Source of the DNA: Flavobacterium sp. SUN052 | GTDB lineage: Bacteria; Bacteroidota; Bacteroidia; Flavobacteriales; Flavobacteriaceae | Assembly (NCBI RefSeq): GCF_028867935.1 | Contig: NZ_JAPQNS010000001.1 | Span: forward strand, 1,426,001 to 1,490,000 | Direction: 5' to 3' | DNA: 64,000 nt | Part shown: positions 25,327 through 35,266 of the stretch, in pieces | How the letters are laid out: each line of letters begins with the position of its first letter | Position numbering within the stretch: position 1 is the first letter of the stretch | The notes under the pieces: generated by a model | Told to the model about the DNA's origin: nothing | The model's database searches: none | What the model saw: only the letters and a program-made list of their open reading frames with translations | Translations under genes and position numbers: made by a program

Positions 25327-26922
25327 TTATTCTTTTACCAAATTCCCGTCAACCTCGCGCCAGATTCCTAAGGGGTTGGCCTGTTGCAAGGCGAGTGGTA
25401 AGAGGGCGTCGGGGAAACTTTGATAGCTGACAGGGCGCGCAAACCGCTCGATAGCTGCTGTGCCCACTGAGGTTGTACGCGAATCGGATGTGGCAGGGAA
25501 AGGTCCGCCATGAGTCATGGCCTCGCTGACTTCCACGCCGGTTGGATAGCCTCCAAACAGAACACGACCTGCTTTTTGCTGTAACAGAGCAACCCAATTG
25601 TGAGCGCTGGCTTTTAGATCGGCATCCGTTGCAAAGATGGTTGCGGTAAGCTGTCCTTCCATCGTCTGGAGACAAGCAGCCATTTCCGCTTCGTCGGTAC
25701 ATACAACAACCAACGAACTGGGCCCAAAAACTTCATGACTCAAGGCTGGGTTCTGTTTGAAGGCTGCACCCGTTGTGGTCAGTATAGCGGGTCTACCTTC
25801 GGTGTGCTCAGAGCGGGCATTGCTCTCTGACTGAGCCAGCAAACTCACTTCCTGCGCGTGGGTCAGTGTACCAATTCCCCGGCTGTAGTTGTCGCGGATA
25901 CCGGGTGTGAGCATGGTAGCGGGAACAGAAGACCGGATTTTGGCACCAAGTGTTCCCAGAAAGTCAGGCAGCTTATCGGTTTGCAGCACAAACACAATAC
26001 CCGGGTTCGTACAAAACTGCCCCACGCCCAGCGTAACAGAACCGGCCAAACCTTCGGCAATGGCCGTCCCCCGCTCCTGCATGGCTCCAGCCAGTACAAC
26101 CGTTGGGTTTACCGAACTCATCTCGGCATAGACTGGAATTGGCTCTGGTCGTGCCTGGGCAACCCGCAAAAGAGCCAATCCGCCCCCCCGCGAACCAGTG
26201 AACCCAACGGCTTTGATGGCTGGATGGGCTACCAGTGCCTGGGCTACCTCGTTATCGGTATGAACAAGAGAAAACGTGCCTTCGGGCATTCCCGTTTCTA
26301 AGGCCGCTGCCTGAATGGCTCGGCCAACCAGTTCGCTTGTGCCCGGATGAGCCGGGTGGGCTTTCACAATTACCGAACAGCCAGCAGCCAATGCCGAAGC
26401 TGTATCGCCACCCGCAACGGAGAACGCCAGCGGAAAATTACTAGCGCCAAAAATTACAACTGGCCCCAGCGGCACCAGCATCCGGCGAATGTCGGGGCGG
26501 GGCAAGGGCTGGCGATCTGGCAAGGCGGGATTGATGCGGGCATCAACCCACGAGCCTTCACGAACGAGCCGGGAAAACATACGAAGCTGCCCGCAGGTGC
26601 GTCCTCTCTCCCCCGTGAGCCGAGCCAACGGCAGCCCACTCTCGGCACTGGCCCGTTCGAGCAGGGGGTCGCCAATGGCTTCGATCTGGTCGGCAATAGC
26701 GGCCAGAAAGTCGGCGCGTTTGTGAGGGTGAAGTTGTGAATATGCCTCAAATGCAGCTGCGGCTTTGTCGACAACCTGACTCGCCTGAGCCAGATTCAGA
26801 TTGCGGAACGTACCGGGCAGTGTTTCGTTGCGGGCGGGGGCTGTGGCCGAGAATTCGTGGCCTTCGCCAAGGACTGCATTGGAGCCAATCAGGCTTTCGC
26901 CGGTCAGGTTTGTGGTAATCAT
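25327..26922 (-). CDS. 2,5-dioxovalerate (alpha-ketoglutarate semialdehyde) dehydrogenase
   Basis: The 531-residue protein is an aldehyde dehydrogenase of the NADP-dependent alpha-ketoglutarate-semialdehyde type. Features are the IFGASNFPLAFSVAGGDTA segment, VKAHPAHPGTS, GFTGSRGGG, the EMSSVNP segment with the general-base Glu, and GQFCTNPG with the catalytic Cys. The enzyme oxidises 2,5-dioxopentanoate to 2-oxoglutarate, the last step in catabolism of pentoses, uronic acids or hydroxyproline. It lies alone between repeats. It would fit the sugar-degrading genes later in the window, but no pentose or uronate genes adjoin it. Confidence 0.9.
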   Translation of the reverse strand: MITTNLTGESLIGSNAVLGEGHEFSATAPARNETLPGTFRNLNLAQASQVVDKAAAAFEAYSQLHPHKRADFLAAIADQIEAIGDPLLERASAESGLPLARLTGERGRTCGQLRMFSRLVREGSWVDARINPALPDRQPLPRPDIRRMLVPLGPVVIFGASNFPLAFSVAGGDTASALAAGCSVIVKAHPAHPGTSELVGRAIQAAALETGMPEGTFSLVHTDNEVAQALVAHPAIKAVGFTGSRGGGLALLRVAQARPEPIPVYAEMSSVNPTVVLAGAMQERGTAIAEGLAGSVTLGVGQFCTNPGIVFVLQTDKLPDFLGTLGAKIRSSVPATMLTPGIRDNYSRGIGTLTHAQEVSLLAQSESNARSEHTEGRPAILTTTGAAFKQNPALSHEVFGPSSLVVVCTDEAEMAACLQTMEGQLTATIFATDADLKASAHNWVALLQQKAGRVLFGGYPTGVEVSEAMTHGGPFPATSDSRTTSVGTAAIERFARPVSYQSFPDALLPLALQQANPLGIWREVDGNLVKE

Positions 26923-27058
26923 AAAGAGATTCTCTAGTTCAGATTTCAGGCGGGACTATCCATTTAGGATAAATGGCGTCTCGAATCCCAAAAGTCGGGC
27001 TTTACTTCGATCTCCGCAAAATAGCCCCATCAAAATGCAAAATACTCTGTTTTCTTTC

Positions 27059-27125
27059 GACAGGATTACAAGATAAAGCAGGATTTTCAGCCAATAGAAA
27101 TCTTGCTTTATCTTGTAATCCTGTC
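27059..27125. repeat. 28-bp hairpin downstream of the TonB receptor gene
   Basis: Arms 27059-27086 and 27098-27125 match at 27 of 28 positions with an 11-base loop. The words (GACAGGATTACAAGATAAAGCA) resemble a palindrome family I have seen between genes in Cytophagales, a recollection that should be checked. It lies in the 229-base gap upstream of the aldehyde dehydrogenase gene and after the TonB receptor stop. Confidence 0.75.
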
Positions 27126-27151
27126 AAAAAATAAATTTACTCTATCCTCTT

Positions 27152-30100
27152 CTAAAACAAATACCGCACTCCAAACTGGAACTGGCGGGGTGGGGCTGCA
27201 TTGCGCTGTACAATGGCGCTACCGCTGGGGCCAACCTGAATCTGGTTACTCTGAGTAGCATTGTTCGAGTAGCCACTCAGGTTATTGGTATTGAACACGT
27301 TGAAAACATCTGCCCGAATCTCGATCCGACGCGTCGTCCCATCGGCGTTGCCCAATGTACGACCCAGCGGAATCTGGTATTGCAGGCTCAGGTCAATCAC
27401 TTTTGACCAGGGCAAACGGTCGGAGTTGCGCGACTCGCCGGGTTGCCGGTCGGAGTTGCCTACGTAGGCATCGCCAAACGCACCACCGTCGCCGTTGAGG
27501 TCATTGGTCGTAATTGGCTGGCCATTTGTGCCCAACACTGGCTGGCCGTTAGCGCCTATAATGCGGTAGATTGCTCCGTTGGGAATTCGGTTGATGGGTT
27601 GACCACTCTGGATCAGGGCTGCTGCCGTAGCAATAAACCGCCGACCAAGGTAATAATTGAAAATACCGTTGATGATGTGCGTCCGGTCATTGATGCTGGG
27701 GCCCCACTCAGCCGCGAAATTATTGGCATCCATCGCCCGGAAATTAACATCTTCTGTATCATTTCTCAGCGACGACAGGGTGTAAATCAAGCGGTATCCG
27801 AAGTTATCGTCGGCCCGGTCTTTCTGCACATTCAGGCTCAGCGCCACGTACCGCGAACGGCCTTCCGTTTCGGTCATCACCACTGATCGGGCCGCTCCAG
27901 GAAGTGGAACCTGACCAATCAAACCCGAACCATCGGCCCGAATGGGCAGGGGCCGAGTGAGGTCGGCGACCTGCGTAGAGCGGGCAATGCCTTGTTGAGC
28001 GCTCAGGTTATAATCCCAGGCCGCGGGTGCGTTGAGGTTGCGGGTGCGGAACAGGTTGTACGATTCATTGTACACGGCGTCAGCATAGATCAACAGCTTA
28101 TCGCTCGCCTGAAACTGATATCCCAGCGTGGTTTGCAGGGTGTATGGATTGTGGTAGCCATTGGGGTTCAGAATGCGCCGTTCACCCGCAGGCAGGTTAC
28201 GCTGGTCGGCATAGGTGCTGGCGGCTGGTCCCTGCAAATAACGGAACGGCAAACCCGCGTTGTTGCTGGTGCCCACGCCCAGATTACCATCAAACGTGAC
28301 TCGGTCCAGATCGGTGTCGGCAGGCAGAATACCCCGCTCTTTGAAATATTGGAGTTCACGCTTGAAATCGGGGCTGGTGCTGTTCTGTTGCAGGGCGTCG
28401 GAGTAAATCGTGTACAAAATCTTGTCGTAGAACAGCCCTACCCCACCCCGAATTGATGACCGTCCCGACATTTTGTAGTTGAAACTGGCACGGGGGGCAA
28501 TATTGTCAAAATCACCTTTACTGTCCCCACCCTTACTCAGGTTGTCGTAGTCGTAGCGAAGGCCCAGCGTTAGGTTAAGCCGCGAGCTGGCCGCCCACTG
28601 ATCTTCAGCGTAGAGGCTCACAATGTTTTGCGTGGTTCCAAACGAGCTTGGCCGAAGTTCAACGGAATAGGCCGTCACGCGGGCATCAGCAGGAATATCG
28701 TTTACGCCAAGATTACTACCGAGGTTACGCGTCTGAAGGGCCAGCAGTTGAGCCGTTGTCAGTTGAACCGTGTAACTACCGTTAGGATTACCGCCCCCGA
28801 AAAGCCGATGCCGACTGCTAATCAGTTCAGTGCCTGCCCGGAACGTATGGTTTCCCCGGTAAAATGAGAATTTCTGCTGCACCTGCACCGTGTTTTCGTG
28901 CGAATCGAACAGATAACCGGGATGACCCAGGACCGCCACCGTTTGGCCCGATGGGTCGAGTACCGTTACGTTTGGACTAGCGGGGTCAACCGGTCGGGCA
29001 TAGTTCCAGCGGAAGCGGGCATATTGTACGTTGGTTTCCGAGGCAAAGCGTTCGGTATTATAGGTGTTTCGCGAAGCAATCAGCAACGAATTGCGATCCT
29101 GTGCATTGGCAGCCGACGGAAACGCTAAACCGCCAGTAAGGCCACCCGCTTGCCGACCAATAGCGACCTGACCCACGTTAACGCGCACCGACGATTTAAA
29201 GCGCTCCGTCCAGAACTGATCGATCTTGCCCGAGAGGTAAGTGAATTGGTTGGTGCCCCGAACGGTTTCGTTCACGTTCAGCTGGGGTGAGTTGAGCAGG
29301 TTGTCTTTGATGTCGGTGGTGTGTTCGGCGTTGAGGTAGTAGAACGTTTTGTTTTTGACCAGCGCTCCACCAATCCCGAAACCGCCCTGATACCGCTGAA
29401 AACCATCGCGTACCTGGTTGCCCGACAGATCGCGCAGTGGGTATTCCGTTTGGGCGTCGACAATGGCACCGGGGCGCGTTAGGAAGAATGCTTCGCCCGT
29501 TGTCTGGTTGCTGCCCGACTTGGTGGTGAGGTTAATAATCCCGTTGCCCGTATTGCCAAACTCTACCGAATAGTTGTTGGTCAAAACGTTGATGTTACGA
29601 ACAAAACCGATTGGCATAGCGAATTTCTGACCACCCAGAAACCGCTCGTTATTGTCCATCCCATCAATTAGGTAATTGTTAAACAGCCCATTAGCGCCGT
29701 TGATACTCACGTTGGGAGCCTCAGGGAAGAAACCCGTAGCCTGGCTCACGTTGGGCAGACGGTACAGCACACGGGTAATATCGCGGCCTTCAACGGGCAG
29801 TTCTTCCACCTTCCGAATATCGATCTGCGAGGCTACTTCGGCGTTGACAGTATTGATCCGCGACGTGCTCCGGCCCCGCACATTCACCTCCTTCAGGTTC
29901 ACCTCCCGACGCGAAGGCAACAGAAGCGTAACCGACTGCCGGGCGTTGGCCCGCAACACAATGTCTTCCGATGAACTTTCGAGATAGTCGGTGTTTTCGT
30001 TGGCAAAAACCCGGTAAACTCCGTTGAGTGGTAAGCCCCGAAACTGTGCCTGTCCATTGGCTCCCGTAGTAGCGGTGAGGCTGAGCCCAATGGATGAATT

Positions 30101-30238
30101 GGTTAGATACACTGCCTGTCCGGCAATGGGTTGCTGACGCGTAAGTTCGCGCACACTAACGTTGAGGTCGGTTGTTTGGGCATAGGCCCCAAATGATAAA
30201 AGGCTCAAAATGAGCCAGTAAAACGTACAGTTCCGCAT
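27152..30238 (-). CDS. Oar-like TonB-dependent outer-membrane receptor
   Basis: The 1028-residue product has a signal peptide (cleaved after AYAQ, residue 21), an N-terminal carboxypeptidase-regulatory-like beta domain (about 22-110), a TonB-dependent plug (about 135-240, with RDITRVLYRLPNVS and NYLIDGMDNN) and a large beta-barrel ending in RYLF with the terminal Phe expected of outer-membrane barrels. No STN domain and no SusD partner adjoin it, so it belongs with Oar-type receptors rather than SusC. Its ligand is unknown. A 249-base gap lies upstream. Confidence 0.92.
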   Translation of the reverse strand: MRNCTFYWLILSLLSFGAYAQTTDLNVSVRELTRQQPIAGQAVYLTNSSIGLSLTATTGANGQAQFRGLPLNGVYRVFANENTDYLESSSEDIVLRANARQSVTLLLPSRREVNLKEVNVRGRSTSRINTVNAEVASQIDIRKVEELPVEGRDITRVLYRLPNVSQATGFFPEAPNVSINGANGLFNNYLIDGMDNNERFLGGQKFAMPIGFVRNINVLTNNYSVEFGNTGNGIINLTTKSGSNQTTGEAFFLTRPGAIVDAQTEYPLRDLSGNQVRDGFQRYQGGFGIGGALVKNKTFYYLNAEHTTDIKDNLLNSPQLNVNETVRGTNQFTYLSGKIDQFWTERFKSSVRVNVGQVAIGRQAGGLTGGLAFPSAANAQDRNSLLIASRNTYNTERFASETNVQYARFRWNYARPVDPASPNVTVLDPSGQTVAVLGHPGYLFDSHENTVQVQQKFSFYRGNHTFRAGTELISSRHRLFGGGNPNGSYTVQLTTAQLLALQTRNLGSNLGVNDIPADARVTAYSVELRPSSFGTTQNIVSLYAEDQWAASSRLNLTLGLRYDYDNLSKGGDSKGDFDNIAPRASFNYKMSGRSSIRGGVGLFYDKILYTIYSDALQQNSTSPDFKRELQYFKERGILPADTDLDRVTFDGNLGVGTSNNAGLPFRYLQGPAASTYADQRNLPAGERRILNPNGYHNPYTLQTTLGYQFQASDKLLIYADAVYNESYNLFRTRNLNAPAAWDYNLSAQQGIARSTQVADLTRPLPIRADGSGLIGQVPLPGAARSVVMTETEGRSRYVALSLNVQKDRADDNFGYRLIYTLSSLRNDTEDVNFRAMDANNFAAEWGPSINDRTHIINGIFNYYLGRRFIATAAALIQSGQPINRIPNGAIYRIIGANGQPVLGTNGQPITTNDLNGDGGAFGDAYVGNSDRQPGESRNSDRLPWSKVIDLSLQYQIPLGRTLGNADGTTRRIEIRADVFNVFNTNNLSGYSNNATQSNQIQVGPSGSAIVQRNAAPPRQFQFGVRYLF

Positions 30239-30487
30239 TATATAATGAGTAAATTTAACATATCCTCAGTGATTAGATATACTGAGTCTGCCATGAACAA
30301 CACCAAATGGATATTGTCGTTTGGCGCTTTGTGGTAAACTTACGGAGCGGGATTCGTTTTGGATTTTGGGGATAGCCGGGTCACAGGGCTGGACTTAGCT
30401 CGTTACTGATTGGAACGCGGATTAAACGGATGCTTTGCAACGGAGATTCCGCAGATAACAGCTAGTTTTGGTAGAAAACCCTGACCC
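30239..30487. other. Gene-free gap with a GGATTAAACGGAT-type word
   Basis: The gap between the divergent TonB receptor and metallophosphoesterase genes should carry both promoters, but I see no convincing pair of elements. It holds a small hairpin (CTCAGT...ACTGAG, about 30265-30287) and the word GGAACGCGGATTAAACGGAT at 30412-30431, which looks like part of a dispersed repeat. No small gene is visible. Confidence 0.4.
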
Positions 30488-31195
30488 ATGAGACTAATAT
30501 CCCTTGGTGATACCCACGGAAGAACAGCTTGGAAAAACATCGTTACCAGCACTGAATTTGATACAGTTGTTTTAATCGGCGACTATTTCGACACGCACGA
30601 TGATGTGTCTGCAGCGCAGCAACTGTCAAATTTTGAAGAGATTATCCGCTATAAAAAAGAGAATAGTAATAAGGTAATTCTGCTTTTCGGAAACCACGAT
30701 TACCACTATTTAAAAACGGCCAACGAAACCTACAGCGGCTTCCAGAGAGAATATAAAACAGCAATTCAGGACCTGATACATCCCGCTCTGGAGGAAGGGC
30801 TATTACAAATGTGTTTTGTGCAGGACCATTTTCTTTTCAGTCATGCGGGCGTTACCAAAACCTGGTTAAAATCAGTTGGATATACCGGTGAAACACCCGT
30901 TGACAAGTTCATAAACGATTTATTCATCAAGAACCCTCTTGCCTTCAAATTCACCAGTGGCCGTAATCATTCTCCCTACGGAGACGATGTTACGCAAACC
31001 CCAATTTGGGTCCGGCCGGAAAGCCTGAAACGGGACCTCATTGACGGATTTGTCCAAGTGGTTGGTCATACCCCCCAGACACGGATTAAGCTAACGGAAA
31101 AAATTATTCCAATCGACGCCCTCGGCACGTCCAGCGAATTCTTATCCATTACTGAGGGTGAAATGGCTGTGGAGAAGGCGGGGAAAGGAAAATAG
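30488..31195 (+). CDS. Metallophosphoesterase (calcineurin-like)
   Basis: The 235-residue protein has all blocks of the calcineurin-like phosphoesterase core: GDTHG, GDYFDTHDD, GNHDYHY, FSHAG and a C-terminal GHTPQT. These residues hold two metal ions and cleave phosphate esters; the fold covers protein phosphatases and nucleotidases alike. It has no signal peptide, so it acts in the cytoplasm. Slightly higher A+T and its isolation between repeats may reflect a separate history. The substrate cannot be told. Confidence 0.9.
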   Translation: MRLISLGDTHGRTAWKNIVTSTEFDTVVLIGDYFDTHDDVSAAQQLSNFEEIIRYKKENSNKVILLFGNHDYHYLKTANETYSGFQREYKTAIQDLIHPALEEGLLQMCFVQDHFLFSHAGVTKTWLKSVGYTGETPVDKFINDLFIKNPLAFKFTSGRNHSPYGDDVTQTPIWVRPESLKRDLIDGFVQVVGHTPQTRIKLTEKIIPIDALGTSSEFLSITEGEMAVEKAGKGK

Positions 31196-31215
31196 TTGAC
31201 CCCTCCCCTCCTAGT

Positions 31216-32079
31216 TTATTTTTTCTTCCCGTAATCGCACTGCGTATTATCGGCTTTCACGTAATACGATTTGTAGTTTCTGGCTTTAGGGTCCATGCAG
31301 CCTTTCAGATTTAGAATCTCTACTTTCCTGAATTCAACGGGGTGGCTTTCACTTTGCAACGAGATCGAGCCGTGGTCCAGGAGTTTACCATCCACTATAA
31401 GCGAAGGATCATTCCCACTAACGTTGCCGCCCCCCAATTGTGGTTTGTTATACTCCAGCACCTTTTCACCGTTGGCAAAATGCTGGATGAGCGAGTCGCC
31501 CAATACCAATACCTCCGCCTTCACCCACTGGTCGCCATCGTAGGTCTTAGACGTTGAGTTGATACAGTGTTGGGTTCTCAGTTTGCCGTCGATCACAACG
31601 TTGGTGCCGGGCGTACAGAGATTGCAGGTTGTCCGCTTTTTCCCATCGCTATTACCGCCAAGCAACTGAACTTCAATGGAGGCCGGAAAATCCTGATCTT
31701 TTCCCATCGTTTGGGCCGGTTGGCCATGCACCATGATACCGCTGTTACGGATGGCCCAGCCCTCCCCTTTCGGAGCCTGCTCGCCCACAAACCGGTACTC
31801 TACGGCAACGCGGTAATACGAGAAATCGCCTTTGTAGAAAATGTGGCCGTACTTCTGCTTGAAGTCGTCATACTGGTCGTACCGGACTACCATCTTCCCA
31901 TCTTCCACCCGGAACGTATTACCAAAGTTGTCGTTCAGGTTTTGCCCCCTGATTTTGATGTCCCAACCATCGAGGTTCTTCCCGTTAAACAGCGGTTTCC
32001 ACTCTTCTTTAGCGGCATTTTTTTGCCCAAAAGCAATACTGGACAGGCACACAAAAAAGGCAATTATTGAGAATTTCAT
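31216..32079 (-). CDS. Exported DUF1080 (3-keto-disaccharide hydrolase-type) protein
   Basis: The 287-residue product has a signal peptide (cleaved after AFGQ, residue 19) and a single DUF1080 jelly-roll domain: EWKPLFNGKNLDGWDI at the start, NSGIMVHG in the middle and GSISLQSESHPVEFRKVEI near the end. A short Cys-containing tail (CMDPKARNY, QCDYG) follows. DUF1080 proteins include hydrolases and lyases acting on 3-keto-glucosides. It lies 403 bases downstream of a secreted sugar-dehydrogenase-like/cytochrome c fusion on the same strand, which would fit an oxidise-then-split route. The general fold is clear, the exact substrate is not. Confidence 0.9.
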   Translation of the reverse strand: MKFSIIAFFVCLSSIAFGQKNAAKEEWKPLFNGKNLDGWDIKIRGQNLNDNFGNTFRVEDGKMVVRYDQYDDFKQKYGHIFYKGDFSYYRVAVEYRFVGEQAPKGEGWAIRNSGIMVHGQPAQTMGKDQDFPASIEVQLLGGNSDGKKRTTCNLCTPGTNVVIDGKLRTQHCINSTSKTYDGDQWVKAEVLVLGDSLIQHFANGEKVLEYNKPQLGGGNVSGNDPSLIVDGKLLDHGSISLQSESHPVEFRKVEILNLKGCMDPKARNYKSYYVKADNTQCDYGKKK

Positions 32080-32200
32080 AAAGAGTTGATTAACAAATTT
32101 GATTAAACATTTCGGGTGATTCCTAAGTGTGTATCATCACAAACCGGGGACACATAGGCAGACTTGCCTGCCAGTAAATAGACCGATACAAAATTATGGA

Positions 32201-32363
32201 AGCCCTGTTAGGGCGACATGTCAATAGGAAAACCCAAGCTCCAAACGACACAAGCCCCAGCGGGGCGACATGTTCGGGGGCCCCATTTACATATCGCCCC
32301 GCTGGGGCTCTGACTATGAGCATATTCCACTCTTGTCTATTAACATGCCGCCCCGTCGGGGCT
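32201..32363. repeat. Cluster of GCCCCGCTGGGGC-type palindromic units in a 403-base gap
   Basis: Four units of the form AGCCCCAGCGGGGCGACATG occur: two forward (32201-32220, 32253-32272) and two inverted (32291-32309, 32341-32363), so the whole can fold into a large cruciform. They resemble a GC-rich dispersed repeat that I associate with Bacteroidota. The rest of the 32080-32482 gap shows no gene and no clear promoter. Confidence 0.75.
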
Positions 32364-32482
32364 GTACAACAAAACCAATTTATGCTAAAAAAAGGAGTCC
32401 GTTAATTGTCATTTAGTCAATCTTAACCTGATGAATATGGTGTCCTCACTGACCAGGGCTGACAATCAACCTTTTCACACCT

Positions 32483-35128
32483 TTACTTCTTCTGATTCGA
32501 CAGAAAAGCCAGTAATGAGGCAAATTCTTCGTAGGACAAGGAATTGGCTAAACCTGCGGGCATCATGGAGCTTTCCATTTCTTTACGGCTCAAAATATCC
32601 GATGCTTTGATGGTGTAAACCTGTCCGGTGACGTCGCGCATAACCACCTTCGACGCAGTTTCTTCGGTGACAAAGCCCGTGTAGCTCTTGTTGCCTTTAG
32701 CCGAAATCATTACGGTAGAAAAACCCTGTGAAATAGAGGCATTCGGTTTCAGAATTGATTCGGCAATTTGCTCGCGGTTCATGATCGAACCAATTTGCCC
32801 CATAAAAGGCCCTTTCATTGTTTCGCTTTTGCTCAGGCTATGGCACGCAATGCAGCCCTGTTGGGCAAACAAGGTTTTACCCAGCTCTGGATTGCCCTTT
32901 ATTTTACCCATCGCCAACATCACGTCTTCGATGGACGACTCGCCAATCTGTCCTTTTTTGTTCTTGATTTTCTCCAGATCAACTTTCGGTTCCTCCTTGG
33001 CAACAACCGTTTCTTCCTTACCAAACTCGGCAATTTCCATGCGGTGACGACTGTTCAGGTCTTCGAAGAACTTCTTGTCGCTGGCTTTGGTCCATTCGCC
33101 CACCAAAAACGTTTTGATCGCTGGTGACGATTCCCACTCAATGCCTTTGTAGTACGGGCCGTGTGTATCGGGGCGAGTGCTCCACCACCACGAACCATCG
33201 TACTCGGCTTCCTTCTTATACAACCGCGACAGGGTAGTCAAAATCTGGTTTTTCAGCGCTGCATCGTTCGTTTTCTGGTAAGCTGCCATCAGGCCGTTAA
33301 CCGCTTTTGAATCGTGCATATAGCGCAGGGCCCATAGCGCCAGGGTAGAATTTGGGGACCCAACCGCACTCACACAGGCATCCACCGCGTTGAGCGCTAA
33401 CAATGCCCGCACGGCGAGGTGAGGCTGAACAATTGCCGAGTTAGGGGTTGCGTGAGGCCCCTCAGTACCCAGCGCTGGTGGCGCAAACGAGGCAGGAACC
33501 TTCACTTGTAACAAAGCTGAAGCCGCTTCGGGGCGGCCCAGGCGACCAAGGCCAACAATTGCGGCCGTCTTCACCCGTACCGAGGCATCATTCATTCCCT
33601 GCATGAATGGTTCCGTTGGCACTTTACTGAGTATCTGCTTCCGGTCGGCGAGCGCGCGCAGGGCAAACTCACGCATAACATCTTCGGAGCTAAGTTTGAC
33701 GAGGTTACTGATCCCGTCGGCACCAGCTGCCTGCGCGTAGGTATACATGCCGGCAACCCGACCGTACAGCGGGGCACTTTTGTCGGATGCCACTTTCCAG
33801 CCAGCTTTGGCAGCTTCACTGGCTGACCGGCTCAGTAACTCCTGCTGAGCGGCCAGACGAGCTACCGCGCTACCAGCTGTTAAAGCGGCCGTCAACTCTT
33901 TAACCGATGCCTTTTTGATATCCATAAACGGTTTGTATGTCCAGCTTTTTGGCACCATCCGCACCACAAATCCTTTATTCGGATTTCCCGAATAACCGGC
34001 ACCGTCCCAGGCCGACAGATACGCCCTACCCGAAGCATCGATGTCGACATCGGTGATCTGGGCCAGCTTCACAAATTCTTCTTCTTTCTGCGTGAACGTT
34101 GGTCCGTCGGGGGTAACGCGGTGGATATATAGCTGATTACGACCCCAATCGGCCATCATGGGTACCTTATTGTAGTTGGCGGGCCAGGTATCATCGTCCA
34201 GAAAGATCGACCCGGTACCGGAGCCTCCCCCCACATCAACCAGGGCCGGAATAATCTCATCTGTAAAATGCTTGAACAGAACCGGATAGCCATATTCACC
34301 CGATTGAATCTGGTTGCTGAACCGGATGTTCCAGCCACCGCCATCGTTGGTATTGTCCCGCGTAAAAATATTCATGTACGGGTCAATAGCGACGTCATAA
34401 ATGTTGCGCATTCCGTGGGTATACACCTCCATTTCGGTGCCATCAGGACGTACCCGTACAATGCCGCCCCCTAGCATGGTCAGTTTGGTACCGGCCCGGT
34501 CTACGGCATCGTGGAACCCAAAATCGCCCACAGCAATGTAAATCCAGCCATCGATACCCATGCGAATACCGTTGGTCGAGTGGTCGGTGCCGCGGCTTTG
34601 CAGGAATTTAGGGTTGCTGATGTGCTCAATAAGCGGACGAGACGGACCATCAGCCACGCCATCGTGATTTTTATCGTCGAACACCACCAGGTCCATACCC
34701 GTGGCAATGCCTTTGTCTTTGGAGAAAACGGTGTGCAACACAAACAGCTGATCGCCAACGGGCAGAATACCACGCGGGTTGTCGACCATTGCGAAGGTGG
34801 TATGCTGGTCCATTTTACCATCGTTGTTCGAATCAACCAGTTTCAAAATACTCCCCTTGCCTGGCTTTTTGCCCAGCGAGCCAATCATATCCACTCCCAC
34901 ATACACCTCACCGGCGGGTGCCACGGCCAGACAGGCAGGGCTCGGGGTGAGGTCGGCACTGGTAAAGTTGGTAACGGTAAAGTCGGCGGGCCAGCTGCTG
35001 GCATTTCGCAGCGTATCGGCCTGAGATTTTACGATGTAACGTGTCACTTTTTCTGACGAATCCTGATCCAGACTATTCCATATTAAAAGGAGCAGGACCG
35101 AAAAGAAAGAAAGGTTGAATTTTAACAT
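32483..35128 (-). CDS. Secreted sugar-dehydrogenase-like / HEAT / PVC-type cytochrome c fusion
   Basis: The 881-residue product has an export signal, then a glucose/sorbosone-dehydrogenase-like beta-propeller (about residues 40-395) with GIRMGIDGWIYIAVGD and GMRNIYDVAIDP. HEAT-like helical repeats follow (about 400-660), and the C-terminus is a PVC-type haem-binding domain with CIACH at 759-763 and a likely axial Met near 856. Proteins of this plan are abundant in Planctomycetes and Bacteroidota; they probably oxidise a sugar or alcohol outside the cytoplasm and pass electrons to the haem. The substrate is unknown. The DUF1080 gene lies downstream on the same strand. Confidence 0.9.
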   Translation of the reverse strand: MLKFNLSFFSVLLLLIWNSLDQDSSEKVTRYIVKSQADTLRNASSWPADFTVTNFTSADLTPSPACLAVAPAGEVYVGVDMIGSLGKKPGKGSILKLVDSNNDGKMDQHTTFAMVDNPRGILPVGDQLFVLHTVFSKDKGIATGMDLVVFDDKNHDGVADGPSRPLIEHISNPKFLQSRGTDHSTNGIRMGIDGWIYIAVGDFGFHDAVDRAGTKLTMLGGGIVRVRPDGTEMEVYTHGMRNIYDVAIDPYMNIFTRDNTNDGGGWNIRFSNQIQSGEYGYPVLFKHFTDEIIPALVDVGGGSGTGSIFLDDDTWPANYNKVPMMADWGRNQLYIHRVTPDGPTFTQKEEEFVKLAQITDVDIDASGRAYLSAWDGAGYSGNPNKGFVVRMVPKSWTYKPFMDIKKASVKELTAALTAGSAVARLAAQQELLSRSASEAAKAGWKVASDKSAPLYGRVAGMYTYAQAAGADGISNLVKLSSEDVMREFALRALADRKQILSKVPTEPFMQGMNDASVRVKTAAIVGLGRLGRPEAASALLQVKVPASFAPPALGTEGPHATPNSAIVQPHLAVRALLALNAVDACVSAVGSPNSTLALWALRYMHDSKAVNGLMAAYQKTNDAALKNQILTTLSRLYKKEAEYDGSWWWSTRPDTHGPYYKGIEWESSPAIKTFLVGEWTKASDKKFFEDLNSRHRMEIAEFGKEETVVAKEEPKVDLEKIKNKKGQIGESSIEDVMLAMGKIKGNPELGKTLFAQQGCIACHSLSKSETMKGPFMGQIGSIMNREQIAESILKPNASISQGFSTVMISAKGNKSYTGFVTEETASKVVMRDVTGQVYTIKASDILSRKEMESSMMPAGLANSLSYEEFASLLAFLSNQKK

Positions 35129-35266
35129 GCTGATTTTTAATGAAATGAACTATCTACTGACGAGAATTTAACCTAAATCTCCCGTCTTACATTAAAAGTA
35201 TACGAATTGTGTTCGATACCCTATTCAGGACAAAAAGATTAGCCGCAAATGTACAACGACTCTTAC

